Assembly (NCBI RefSeq): GCF_021462415.1 | Contig: NZ_JAKEDS010000001.1 | Coordinates: forward strand, 840,273-904,272 | From: Rhodohalobacter sp. 614A | GTDB taxonomy: Bacteria > Bacteroidota > Rhodothermia > Balneolales > Balneolaceae | Direction: 5' to 3' | DNA: 64,000 nucleotides | Part shown: positions 27,371 through 35,696 of the stretch, piece after piece | Numbering within the stretch: position 1 is the first letter of the stretch | How the letters are laid out: the number at the start of each line of letters is the position of its first letter | Position numbers and translations under genes: made by a program | The notes under the pieces: generated by a model | What the model was told of the DNA's origin: nothing | Databases searched by the model: none | What the model saw: the letters and a program-made list of their open reading frames with translations, nothing else

Positions 27371-27964
27371 ATGAACAGGCTAACAAAAATATTTGATCGG
27401 TTGGATTCGAATTCGGATAACGCTTTAATGATGAAAGTAAGAGACGGCGATCTCGATAAACTCGGGTTGCTGTTTGAGCGATACAACCGTCGCCTGTTCG
27501 GGTTCTTTTACAGATTGACACACCGCCGCGATATCAGCGAGGATCTGGTTCAGGGTGTTTTTGAACGGATTCTGAAGTACCGCGAATCCTATAAAGGAGA
27601 CGGCGCTTTCTCAACATGGATTTTCCAGATCGCCCGAAATCTTCATATCGATTATTACCGGAAATATTCAAAAACCGATACGGAAGATGATTTTAGCGAC
27701 TGGGATTCTCTCGAAGCCGATGATTCAGAAATCAAACTGAAATCAGAAGATGAACGAAACCGGCTGCTTCTGAAACGGGCTTTGGATCAGTTGGATGAAG
27801 AGAAAAAGCAGACGCTTATTCTAAGCCGTTTCGAAGGATTCAAATACAAGGAGATCGCTGAGATTATGGATTGCACGGAAAGTGCCGTAAAAGTGCGGGT
27901 GTTCAGGGGCATTAACGAATTGAAGGAGATTGTTTCTGATCTCAAAAAAGAGGAAGAATTATGA
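27371..27964 (+). CDS. ECF RNA polymerase sigma factor
   Basis: 197 residues. Region 2 (LGLLFERYNRRLFGFFYRL, DISEDLVQGVFERILKYR, FSTWIFQIARNLHIDYYRK) and region 4 (LDEEKKQTLILSRFEGFKYKE, then MDCTESAVKVRVFRG) are both intact. A ~20-residue N-terminal lead precedes region 2, so a start at the MM pair near residue 20 is possible. It overlaps the anti-sigma gene by four bases (ATGA). It is only distantly similar to the minus-strand sigma factor, so the two likely recognise related but not identical promoters. Confidence 0.94.
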   Translation: MNRLTKIFDRLDSNSDNALMMKVRDGDLDKLGLLFERYNRRLFGFFYRLTHRRDISEDLVQGVFERILKYRESYKGDGAFSTWIFQIARNLHIDYYRKYSKTDTEDDFSDWDSLEADDSEIKLKSEDERNRLLLKRALDQLDEEKKQTLILSRFEGFKYKEIAEIMDCTESAVKVRVFRGINELKEIVSDLKKEEEL

Positions 27965-28761
27965 TTGATGAAAAATATATCGACTTAGTGACCGGATATC
28001 TTCAGAATGACCTGAATCCGGATCAAAAAAACAAACTGGAGGAGCTGATTGAGTCCGGCGAGATCGATCTGCTGGATCTGAAAGAGATGGAAATGATGTA
28101 CGGAAAAATGAGCTCAATTGATATCCCCCAAGCAAGTCCGGCCATGCACGATCGGTTTTATGCTATGCTGGAAAAAGAAAAACAGACTCAATCGGTCAGC
28201 TGGTCTCATAAACTGAATACCTGGATGGATCAACAGAAAAACCGTTTTGAGTTGCGTTATGTGGTTTACGCCGCAGCCATTTTTCTGGCAGGCATTTTCC
28301 TGGGGGATTTATATGCTCCGTTCAGTAAACAAGATGATCAGATTGACCAACTCAGCGCCGAAGTTTCCCAAATGCGTGAAGTGATGATGATCAGCCTGCT
28401 GGATAATTCTTCTCCAATGGAACGGCTTAAAGCCGTCAACATCAGCACCGAAATCCAATCTGCGGATGACCGAATTGTGAATGCTCTTTTGAAGACCTTG
28501 AATAACGACACTAATGTGAATGTTCGCGTAGCGGCTGTAGAAGCACTAACTGCTCACGCTGCGAATCCGTCTGTACGAACGGGGTTGATCAATTCGATTG
28601 CCAACCAGGAATCGCCCATCGTTCAGGCCGCTTTGGCTGATGCAATGCTGGCCCTGCAGGAAAAACAGTCGGTGGATGAATTCAAAAAACTCCTTGCCAA
28701 AGACGAATTGGATATGAACGTCCGAAACAAATTGGAAAATACGATTGCGGCATTAAACTAA
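27961..28761 (+). CDS. Anti-sigma-type membrane protein with periplasmic HEAT repeats
   Basis: 266 residues with the same layout as the 25716 protein: acidic cytoplasmic N-terminus (YIDLVTGYLQNDLNPDQKNK), membrane helix about 97-115 (VVYAAAIFLAGIFLGDLY), short coiled coil (DQIDQLSAEVSQMREVMM) and HEAT-like repeats (NDTNVNVRVAAVEALTAH). Shared runs such as NVNVR.AA.EAL show paralogy. There is no zinc-binding CxxC motif. ATGA overlap with the sigma gene supports a sigma/anti-sigma pair. The sensing role of the periplasmic HEAT part is inferred. Confidence 0.82.
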   Translation: MIDEKYIDLVTGYLQNDLNPDQKNKLEELIESGEIDLLDLKEMEMMYGKMSSIDIPQASPAMHDRFYAMLEKEKQTQSVSWSHKLNTWMDQQKNRFELRYVVYAAAIFLAGIFLGDLYAPFSKQDDQIDQLSAEVSQMREVMMISLLDNSSPMERLKAVNISTEIQSADDRIVNALLKTLNNDTNVNVRVAAVEALTAHAANPSVRTGLINSIANQESPIVQAALADAMLALQEKQSVDEFKKLLAKDELDMNVRNKLENTIAALN

Positions 28762-28774
28762 AATCGGAGCCAAA

Positions 28775-29815
28775 ATGAAATTATACAGCATAACAACACC
28801 TTTTCTACAATTATTCTGTCCCGGCCGGGACAGTAGGTTTGTAGTAACAAACAAACCGAATCAAACCCCTATTGTCCCGGAGGGGACAGTATATTTCCGT
28901 GGGATTCTGAAGAATATCGCAGATTATCGATTCCAAATCTTAAAAATGGTTCTTCTCATTTCAGGATTCGTATTCATGTTTTCTCCATCAGCATCCGCCC
29001 AAACCTTCTCTGAAACCATAAAGGAAACAGTCCGATTCCAAAACATAAATAGTTCAGAAAATGAGCTATACATCCACAACATTAATGGAAATGTGACGGT
29101 AGAAGGCTACAACGGCGATGAGATTCAAATCACCTATCACAAAAAAATTGACGCGGATACCCAGCGCGATCTTGACCGGGCTATAGAGGAAGTAGAATTT
29201 ATCCTCGAGGAAGAAAGCAATCGCATTCTGATTTACCTGGATGCCCCCTTTATTTGTGTAAAAAAACGCGATGGCAAGATCAGTTATAACATCAATGACT
29301 GGGATGATGATTACGATTTTATGTTCGACATCTCCATTCGGGTTCCACAAAATACAAACCTGGATGTATCTACCATCAACAATGGAAGAGTTCTTGTAGA
29401 GAACATCCATTCAAAGTGGCTCGATGTCTCGAATATTAATGGCTCAGTGGAACTTGGGAATGTAGCCGGCATTACGGACGCCAAGACTATTAATGGAGAT
29501 ATCACGGCGAGTTATAGAGAAAATCCTTCCGGCGATTCATCCTTTGAAACCATTAATGGCACCATTGAAGTGATGTTTCCGGAGAATCTTTCCGCAGATA
29601 TCACCTTCAAAAGCATGCACGGAGATCTCTATACCGATTTCAAAAATGTGCAACGCCTCCAGGCCCGGGTGGAATCGAGCGAGGAACGGGGTCACGGAAA
29701 AACCACGTATCGCATCGACAAATTTGCACCGCTTCGCATCGGTAACGGCGGACCCACTTTCAAATTTGAAGTATTGAATGGGGATGTCTACGTCAAACGA
29801 AACAGAGCAACTTAA
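28775..29815 (+). CDS. Secreted DUF4097-like beta-solenoid protein, with repeat-derived N-terminal extension
   Basis: 346 residues from ATG 28775, which has CGGAG upstream and lies 13 bases after the anti-sigma stop. A palindromic repeat falls inside codons 14-39, and the signal peptide (LLISGFVFMFSPSASAQ) begins only near residue 58. ATG 28946 would give a normal signal peptide and a 289-residue protein. The body carries DUF4097-type repeats (LDVSTINNGRVLVENI, WLDVSNINGSVELGNVAG, DAKTINGDITASY, ADITFKSMHGDLYTDF) and ends FEVLNGDVYVKRN. Probably periplasmic or surface; function unknown. Confidence 0.75.
   Translation: MKLYSITTPFLQLFCPGRDSRFVVTNKPNQTPIVPEGTVYFRGILKNIADYRFQILKMVLLISGFVFMFSPSASAQTFSETIKETVRFQNINSSENELYIHNINGNVTVEGYNGDEIQITYHKKIDADTQRDLDRAIEEVEFILEEESNRILIYLDAPFICVKKRDGKISYNINDWDDDYDFMFDISIRVPQNTNLDVSTINNGRVLVENIHSKWLDVSNINGSVELGNVAGITDAKTINGDITASYRENPSGDSSFETINGTIEVMFPENLSADITFKSMHGDLYTDFKNVQRLQARVESSEERGHGKTTYRIDKFAPLRIGNGGPTFKFEVLNGDVYVKRNRAT
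28816..28889. repeat. Palindromic repeat inside the 5' end of a DUF4097 gene
   Basis: A perfect 18-base palindrome, CTGTCCCGGCCGGGACAG (28816-28833), is followed by a GGTTTGT/ACAAACC pair and a second hairpin TGTCCC-GGAGG-GGACAG (28873-28889, one base off perfect). It has the look of a dispersed repeat that landed between the upstream ATG and the signal-peptide region. Confidence 0.65.
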
Positions 29816-29893
29816 TAAACAGATTCGCAAGACCTGAGAATATAATGACAAAGCACTCAAAAAATTCAATATCAATAACACAACAGCAACATT

Positions 29894-30691
29894 ATGAAAA
29901 CGTATAAACTTTTATTCACCCTTTTATTGACCTTTGTTCTTGGTGTGGTTTCATCCTTAGCTCAGGAACGGGTTGTGATTCCTTTAAGCAATCCCGGAGA
30001 GCCCGGCCAGCTTGAACTTGGAATTGTGCGCGGTTCCATCAGCGTAGTGGCTACCGATGGAGAAGAAGTGGTTATCAACTATTCATCCGGCGAGAGCCGT
30101 AATGATAGTCCACAAGAGAAAAACGGGCTTCGCCGAATTTCTGATAGCTCCGTGGGATTTGAAGTCACCGAAAACGATAATGAAATAGAAATTGGCGGAG
30201 CGTCTCCTCATGCAGATGTCAATTTCTCCATTTCTGTTCCGCGAAATTTCTCGCTCTATCTTTCTACCGTAAATGGCGGTGATGTGAATGTAGAAGGCGT
30301 TCGCGGCGAGATGGAAATCAGCAATGTAAATGGGGATGTAACTCTATCCAACGTAGGCGGCTCGGCATCTGTCAACACTGTAAATGGGGATATTGCCGCT
30401 TCATTTAACAGTATCGGGGATAACCCTATGGCGTTTACCACTGTCCAGGGCGATATTGATATTACACTTCCGGCCAATGCCAAAGTAACGGCAAAGATGC
30501 GATCGGAGTGGGGAGAAGTGTATACGGATTTTGAAATGAATATCGACCGCTCGAACAGGGAGAGTATTGAAGCGGATTCGGATGTATACAAAGTTTCCGT
30601 CAACAACTGGATAAATGGCCGGATAAACGGTGGCGGACCGGAATATATGTTCAAAACCCTTCGGGGCGATATTTATATCAGGAAGCAATAA
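29894..30691 (+). CDS. Secreted DUF4097-like beta-solenoid protein
   Basis: 265 residues. A signal peptide ends near VVSSLAQ. The repeating strands read FSLYLSTVNGGDVNVEG, EMEISNVNGDVTLSNVGG, ASVNTVNGDIAASF, FTTVQGDIDITLPANA and end MFKTLRGDIYIRKQ. It is the counterpart of the 24765 protein (ITLPANA, EVYTD, NGGG, GDIY shared). It is the last gene of the plus module; a hairpin follows at 30709. Likely an envelope protein regulated by the adjacent sigma factor. Confidence 0.82.
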   Translation: MKTYKLLFTLLLTFVLGVVSSLAQERVVIPLSNPGEPGQLELGIVRGSISVVATDGEEVVINYSSGESRNDSPQEKNGLRRISDSSVGFEVTENDNEIEIGGASPHADVNFSISVPRNFSLYLSTVNGGDVNVEGVRGEMEISNVNGDVTLSNVGGSASVNTVNGDIAASFNSIGDNPMAFTTVQGDIDITLPANAKVTAKMRSEWGEVYTDFEMNIDRSNRESIEADSDVYKVSVNNWINGRINGGGPEYMFKTLRGDIYIRKQ

Positions 30692-30708
30692 CCAAATTGT
30701 CCTCTAAT

Positions 30709-30747
30709 CCTTGCAGGATTCCCTTGGCTTTTTGGGATCCTGCAAGG
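30709..30747 (+). terminator. Strong hairpin ending the plus-strand ECF module
   Basis: CCTTGCAGGAT pairs perfectly with ATCCTGCAAGG, extended by CCC/GGG with one bulge. It starts 18 bases after the stop. The T tract is weak, so it may be partial or Rho-assisted. Confidence 0.55.
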
Positions 30748-30774
30748 TATTCAATCTAATAAATTCAAGGCGTG

Positions 30775-30802
30775 TGTAACAGAACCATCCTTCACTCGTC
30801 TA
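30775..30802 (+). promoter_or_regulatory. Putative ECF promoter of the DUF5916 gene
   Basis: TGTAAC, 16 bases, CGTCTA: the classic ECF-type -35/-10 arrangement. It is 40 bases before the ATG at 30842. Near-identical elements with the same spacing lie upstream of both sigma genes. Confidence 0.6.
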
Positions 30803-30841
30803 CCCAATAGTCATCCAACTAATCTCAATCGGGTCATAATA

Positions 30842-33601
30842 ATGCTATCAGCCAAAGCTGTATCATTCACACTTTTTGCTCTCATTTTGATACTCCCGTT
30901 CAGTGCCGCTTTCTCCCAGGAAGTTTCCACGATGGATACTACCGATGAAAACATCAGCTCCATTCCAATCAAATCCATCCGAAGCCTGCGTGTACCTGCT
31001 TCTGAGGCTATACATCTGGATGGCAAGCTGGTTGAAGACACCTGGCAACAAACGCCTATAGCTACAGATTTTGTGCAGCGAGTCCCTAATGATGGTATGC
31101 CGGCAACGGAAAGAACAGAAGCCCGGGTGATTTATACGGAAGAAGCCATTTATGTGGGAGCCCGCGCTTACGATTCCGCCATGGATTCTGTGGCCGCCAC
31201 ACTTTTCCGAAAAGATGGTACAGCTTACAGCGATTGGTTTTATGTGATCATCGACAGTTATAACGACAACCGAACCGGTTTTTCGTTTGCCGTAAACCCT
31301 AAAGGTGTAAGAAAAGACATATTGCTTTATGATGATAACAACGAAGACATCCGCTGGGATGCCGTTTGGGAAGCAGCCACTTCCATTGATGAAGACGGCT
31401 GGACGGTTGAGATGAGGATACCGCTTTCTCAACTCCGTTTTAGCCCCACACAAAATGGCGAAGAAACGGAATGGGGAATCAATTTTCAGAGGCGCGTTGC
31501 CCGAAACGAAGAAATCTCATTTTGGTCACCCACACCCCAAACCGAATCCGGTTTTGTTTCGCGGTTCGGTCAATTGGAAGGAATTCGTGAACTTGAATCG
31601 CCGCGCCGGTTAGAGGTCAACCCCTATGTTTCATCGAACCTGACCCGAACACCGGGCGAAAGCTCAAACCCGTTTTACAATCAAAATGATCTTGGAGGAT
31701 CGATTGGTGCAGATATCAAGTATGGGCTAACATCCGACCTGACTCTGACGGCTACAATAAACCCGGACTTTGGCCAGGTAGAGGCCGATCCGGCGGTTAT
31801 TAATCTTAGCGCTTATGAAACATACTTCGATGAACAGCGACCTTTCTTCCTGGAAGGAAATGAGATTTTCCAATTTGGCCGCACCCGAACATACAACACA
31901 TTCGGGAATCCTCTCACATTCTACTCCCGCCGGATTGGACGGGCGCCACAGGGAAGTCTGGACAGCTACAACAGCTACCAAAATGAATCGCTTTACAACC
32001 CTGATGATGTTGATGATCTTTATACAAATCTGCCCGATCAAACCACCATTGCCGCTGCTGCAAAAGTAAGCGGAAAAACCAGATCCGGATGGTCGGTCGG
32101 TTTGCTGAACGCCTTTACCACACGTGAATCATCCCCTTATCAAATAGAAGCCAATGGACCGGATGGAGATTTTACGGTAGAACCGACCACGAATTACCTG
32201 GTTGCCAGAACAAAAAAAGATATCAATGGCGGTAACAGTGTATTCGGAGGATTTTTCAGCGCTGCCAATCGTGATGTCAGCAATACCTATTTTGAAGATT
32301 TTCTTCACTCCTCCGCTTACCTTGCCGGGGTTGATTTTGAGCACAACTGGAACGATCGGGACTGGGTTGCCAGCGGTACTTTTTCCGCCAGCCAGGTGAA
32401 CGGTTCGGCCGAAGCGATCGAGGAAACCCAAAAATCATCCGCAAGGTATTTTAACAGGGTGGATTCGGATAAGCTGAATCTCGATCCCGAAAAAAACAGC
32501 CTCAACGGTTTTGCCACAGAAGTTAGTTTGCAAAAACGCGGTGGAGAACACTGGCGGTCATCACTCACCTATTCGGAGGTAAGCCCCGGTTATGAAGTAA
32601 ACGACCTTGGTTTTGAAAACCGCGCAGACTACAGGGCCCTGGCCGGTGGGCTGATCTACGTAGAGAGTGCTCCCTCGTTTATGCGATACTACGAATTCTG
32701 GACATTTGAAATGTTTGCATGGAATTATGATGGAAACATCACTGGAAATTATTACAATACCGGTACTTTTATGAGGTTCAAGAACCTGTGGACATTCAAC
32801 TTTAATTTCAATTACACGGGGAAAACTTACAATGACCGCCTCACCCGTGGCGGACCTATTGCCAGCCGGCCGAAAGACTGGAACTTCAACTTCAACATTC
32901 GTTCCGATCAAACAAAAAAAGTCTCGTATGGCATTGGCGGATTTTACAGGAATGAATTTAACAGTTACGAAATCGACCGGCGGTTTTGGGGTTTCATTGA
33001 GTTTCGGCCAACCACTTATATCCAGCTGGAAATTTCTCCGGAATTCGGGTGGGAAATTGAAAGTGATCAATACGTAACCGATGTGGAAGACGAACTTGCC
33101 ACCCATACATTTGGGACACGCTACGTTTTTTCAGACCTGGATTTGACCTACCTTTCTACCAGCATCCGTCTGGATTGGACATTTACACCGGATATGAGTC
33201 TTCAGTTTTACGCACGGCCGTATATCAACTCCGGGAATTTCTATAACTTCAAAGAGTTCTCCACCCCAAGAGAATATGAGTTTGATGTGTACGGAGAGGA
33301 GAGGGGAACCATCACCTATTCGAACGAAGATGAAGAATATACCGTCGATCCGGATGGTGACGGAACGGCCGAATCATTTACCTTTTCAGAACGCGATTAT
33401 AATTTCAGGTCCATCCAGGGAAATACGGTTTTTCGATGGGAATACCGGCCCGGATCCACACTCTTTCTCGTTTGGCAGCACGACCGATCCAGCGACGGCA
33501 GTGAAGATAACTTCCGGTTTAGCCGCGATTTCCGAAACCTGTTTGATTCCGAGCCTACCAATATTTTCCTTGTGAAGCTGAGTTATTGGTTTGGGAGTTG
33601 A
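30842..33601 (+). CDS. DUF5916 outer-membrane protein with N-terminal CBM9-like domain
   Basis: 919 residues. After a signal peptide (ending AAFSQ) comes a CBM9-like domain (IHLDGKLVEDTWQQTP, WTVEMRIPLSQLRF, WGINFQRRVARNEE) at ~50-235, then DUF5916. The rest is rich in aromatic-alternating strands (RFFNFNFNYTGKT-like segments such as WTFNFNFNYTGKTYNDR) and ends with ...KLSYWFGS, a C-terminal aromatic strand suited to BAM insertion. It is probably an outer-membrane barrel binding carbohydrate or other polymer; substrate is unknown. It follows the plus ECF module and has its own ECF-like promoter element. Confidence 0.9.
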   Translation: MLSAKAVSFTLFALILILPFSAAFSQEVSTMDTTDENISSIPIKSIRSLRVPASEAIHLDGKLVEDTWQQTPIATDFVQRVPNDGMPATERTEARVIYTEEAIYVGARAYDSAMDSVAATLFRKDGTAYSDWFYVIIDSYNDNRTGFSFAVNPKGVRKDILLYDDNNEDIRWDAVWEAATSIDEDGWTVEMRIPLSQLRFSPTQNGEETEWGINFQRRVARNEEISFWSPTPQTESGFVSRFGQLEGIRELESPRRLEVNPYVSSNLTRTPGESSNPFYNQNDLGGSIGADIKYGLTSDLTLTATINPDFGQVEADPAVINLSAYETYFDEQRPFFLEGNEIFQFGRTRTYNTFGNPLTFYSRRIGRAPQGSLDSYNSYQNESLYNPDDVDDLYTNLPDQTTIAAAAKVSGKTRSGWSVGLLNAFTTRESSPYQIEANGPDGDFTVEPTTNYLVARTKKDINGGNSVFGGFFSAANRDVSNTYFEDFLHSSAYLAGVDFEHNWNDRDWVASGTFSASQVNGSAEAIEETQKSSARYFNRVDSDKLNLDPEKNSLNGFATEVSLQKRGGEHWRSSLTYSEVSPGYEVNDLGFENRADYRALAGGLIYVESAPSFMRYYEFWTFEMFAWNYDGNITGNYYNTGTFMRFKNLWTFNFNFNYTGKTYNDRLTRGGPIASRPKDWNFNFNIRSDQTKKVSYGIGGFYRNEFNSYEIDRRFWGFIEFRPTTYIQLEISPEFGWEIESDQYVTDVEDELATHTFGTRYVFSDLDLTYLSTSIRLDWTFTPDMSLQFYARPYINSGNFYNFKEFSTPREYEFDVYGEERGTITYSNEDEEYTVDPDGDGTAESFTFSERDYNFRSIQGNTVFRWEYRPGSTLFLVWQHDRSSDGSEDNFRFSRDFRNLFDSEPTNIFLVKLSYWFGS

Positions 33602-33607
33602 TTTTTC

Positions 33608-34243
33608 TTACTCCGGCTTCTGAAAAAGAAGGTAAAAATTTCTGCCGGATGCATTTTCACTGCTAACGAGAGTAAACCCTGCACTCGTTATTTCATTAAT
33701 AACTGTCTCCGTTGTCACACCGTGTTGTCCTCCCGAGGCTCTGCCACCCGGTTCTGCTTCCTCATTGCTCGGTTCAAAATCAATGATGGCGAGGCGTCCG
33801 CCGGGTTTTAACGATTCCAGAAGACTGACATTAAATGAAGACGGATTGCCAATATGATGATACACCCGCCGCATGTAAATAGCCTGGCAACACTCTGCAG
33901 GAAGATTGGCCTGATCGGGTAAGCCTTCAACGATGGTAACATTGCCAACGCCCGCCCACTCAATGTTTTCTCTGAGCTCCTGCAAGGATTCTTCACCAAG
34001 TTCTGTGCTGTAGATCTGTCCGTTCGGGCCAATATGCTCTGCTATGGCCAGGGTTTGATCGCCGTCTCCCGCGCCAACATCAGCTACTACCGAACCTTCC
34101 GTAAGCTCCAGCGCATCTATTAACCACTCAATATCTTCTGAGTTTTCCTGGGCTGTAACACAGGCTGTCAGTATCAATCCCAAAAGCATGGGAAGCAGAC
34201 AATATGTTGTACCGATTCGGGGTAATAATCTGAGAGTTTTCAT
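33608..34243 (-). CDS. SAM-dependent methyltransferase-fold protein with export signal
   Basis: 211 residues. The Rossmann SAM-binding motif is VVADVGAGDGDQTLAIAEHIG, then IYSTELGEES, AECCQAIYMRRVYHHIG and LKPGGRLAIIDFEP, as in class I (UbiE/Methyltransf_11) enzymes. Unusually, the N-terminus is a typical lipoprotein signal (LLGLILTAC-VTAQ). If exported, SAM would not be available, so either the signal is not used, or the protein has another role. It is tail-to-tail with the DUF5916 gene, six bases apart. Confidence 0.8.
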   Translation of the reverse strand: MKTLRLLPRIGTTYCLLPMLLGLILTACVTAQENSEDIEWLIDALELTEGSVVADVGAGDGDQTLAIAEHIGPNGQIYSTELGEESLQELRENIEWAGVGNVTIVEGLPDQANLPAECCQAIYMRRVYHHIGNPSSFNVSLLESLKPGGRLAIIDFEPSNEEAEPGGRASGGQHGVTTETVINEITSAGFTLVSSENASGRNFYLLFQKPE

Positions 34244-34319
34244 TGGAAAAATCTTTGTTATGGTTTACTTATAATTTTTAACGGGATTTTATGTGAATCT
34301 ATTCCGCAGGTAAAAAACT

Positions 34320-35618
34320 TTATTTTTCACTCTTATAGATTTTTCCGCCTTTCATGACAAACTGAACATTTTCCAACAGGCTGATATCCTCCAACGGGTT
34401 TCCCCGAACCGCTATCAAATCGGCCCATTTACCCGGTTCAATACTTCCTGCATTCTTCTCAATTCCGATTAGTTCTGCTGCCCAAATCGTGGATGACCGG
34501 ATACCATCAACCGAGCTCATCCCGGCATCAACCATCATCTTAAATTGTTCTGCATTTCGTCCATGTGGATACACGCTCGCATCCGTTCCAAATGCCATTC
34601 TTACACCGGCATGATAGGCTTTATTAAACCTCATTGTATAGCTTTTAAACTCATTTTCGTTGTCGCTGTTCAGTTCCTTATCTGAATAATCCTGATCTAC
34701 TTCGATAAGATCATAATGAGCAGACAGAAGATCCATCACAAGGAAAATATCTTTTTCTTTGATACGCGTAATCACTTCTTCATCTAAAAAAAATGCATGT
34801 TCAATGGAATGAACTCCCGCTTCAACAGCATTCAGCATTCCTTCTTTTCCATGTGCATGAGCTGCTACTTTGAATCCCCGCTTTCCTGCTTCGTCAACGG
34901 CTGCCTGAATCTCTTCTACACTGTAAGATGCCGCTCCGGGAATGCTTTCGGGAGTACCAAATCCACCGGTAGCTGTTATTTTGATGAGATTCACTCCATG
35001 TTTAATATGGGTTCGGACCGCTTTTCGTACCTCGTCGGGGCCGTCGGCAACCATGTCGGCTTCAGTTTCTACATTGTGCTGTGGACCGATCCAATTGCCC
35101 CAGTTTCCATGGCCACCGGTCATTGTTATCATGGGTCCGCTCACATACATTCTCGGACCATCTATCCATCCTGAATTGATGGCGTCTCTGAGTGCAACAT
35201 CTGCGTAAAATGCCTCCGATACATTTCGAACTGTTGTAAATCCAGCTTCAAGGGTTTTCTTTGCATTTACGGTTCCAACAATACCGAAGGTAGCGGCCGG
35301 ATACGTCCAATGATCAAAATCCGCTCCCATGTACGTATTGTCACAAAGATGGGTATGAACATCCATCAACCCTGGCAGAACCGTATAATCCGACAGATCG
35401 ATTATATTCTCAAAACTGGCTTTATTTGCATCTCCCTGAATTTCCAGAATTAGGCCATTATCAACCGTAATTAGCACATTCTCAAGGAGAACTCCATTCT
35501 CCACATCAAGGAGCTTCCCTGCGAAAATGTGAAGCGGAGCTTCCTGTGCTTTTATCAAGCCGGTCCAAGCAAGAAGAAATATAAAACTACAGACGAGTTT
35601 TTTTACGGGGATGTGCAT
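34320..35618 (-). CDS. Secreted amidohydrolase (Xaa-Pro dipeptidase/imidazolonepropionase-like)
   Basis: 432 residues from ATG 35616-35618, whose product opens with a signal peptide (LVCSFIFLLAWTGLIKAQ); GTG at 35645 is the longer option. Metal ligands are visible in order: HTH in GLMDVHTHLCDN, the carboxylated-Lys segment VNLIKITATGGFG, His in VAAHAHGKEG, His in HSIEHAFFL and Asp in AFGTDASVYPHG. This is the subtype of amidohydrolase often annotated as Xaa-Pro dipeptidase or prolidase. It would hydrolyse a cyclic or peptide amide in the periplasm; the substrate is unknown. Confidence 0.9.
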   Translation of the reverse strand: MHIPVKKLVCSFIFLLAWTGLIKAQEAPLHIFAGKLLDVENGVLLENVLITVDNGLILEIQGDANKASFENIIDLSDYTVLPGLMDVHTHLCDNTYMGADFDHWTYPAATFGIVGTVNAKKTLEAGFTTVRNVSEAFYADVALRDAINSGWIDGPRMYVSGPMITMTGGHGNWGNWIGPQHNVETEADMVADGPDEVRKAVRTHIKHGVNLIKITATGGFGTPESIPGAASYSVEEIQAAVDEAGKRGFKVAAHAHGKEGMLNAVEAGVHSIEHAFFLDEEVITRIKEKDIFLVMDLLSAHYDLIEVDQDYSDKELNSDNENEFKSYTMRFNKAYHAGVRMAFGTDASVYPHGRNAEQFKMMVDAGMSSVDGIRSSTIWAAELIGIEKNAGSIEPGKWADLIAVRGNPLEDISLLENVQFVMKGGKIYKSEK

Positions 35619-35696
35619 TGTCTTCTGATTTTCCTCAAATAGCACAATTTGGAAATCAGAAACAAGTATCGCTGTAATTTGTTACCGTGAGAGCAA

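Noticed and set aside
27371-27432. Alternative start of the plus-strand sigma factor at the Met pair near residue 20
   Set aside because: Possible given the promoter position, but no ribosome binding site precedes it, so the 27371 ATG is kept.
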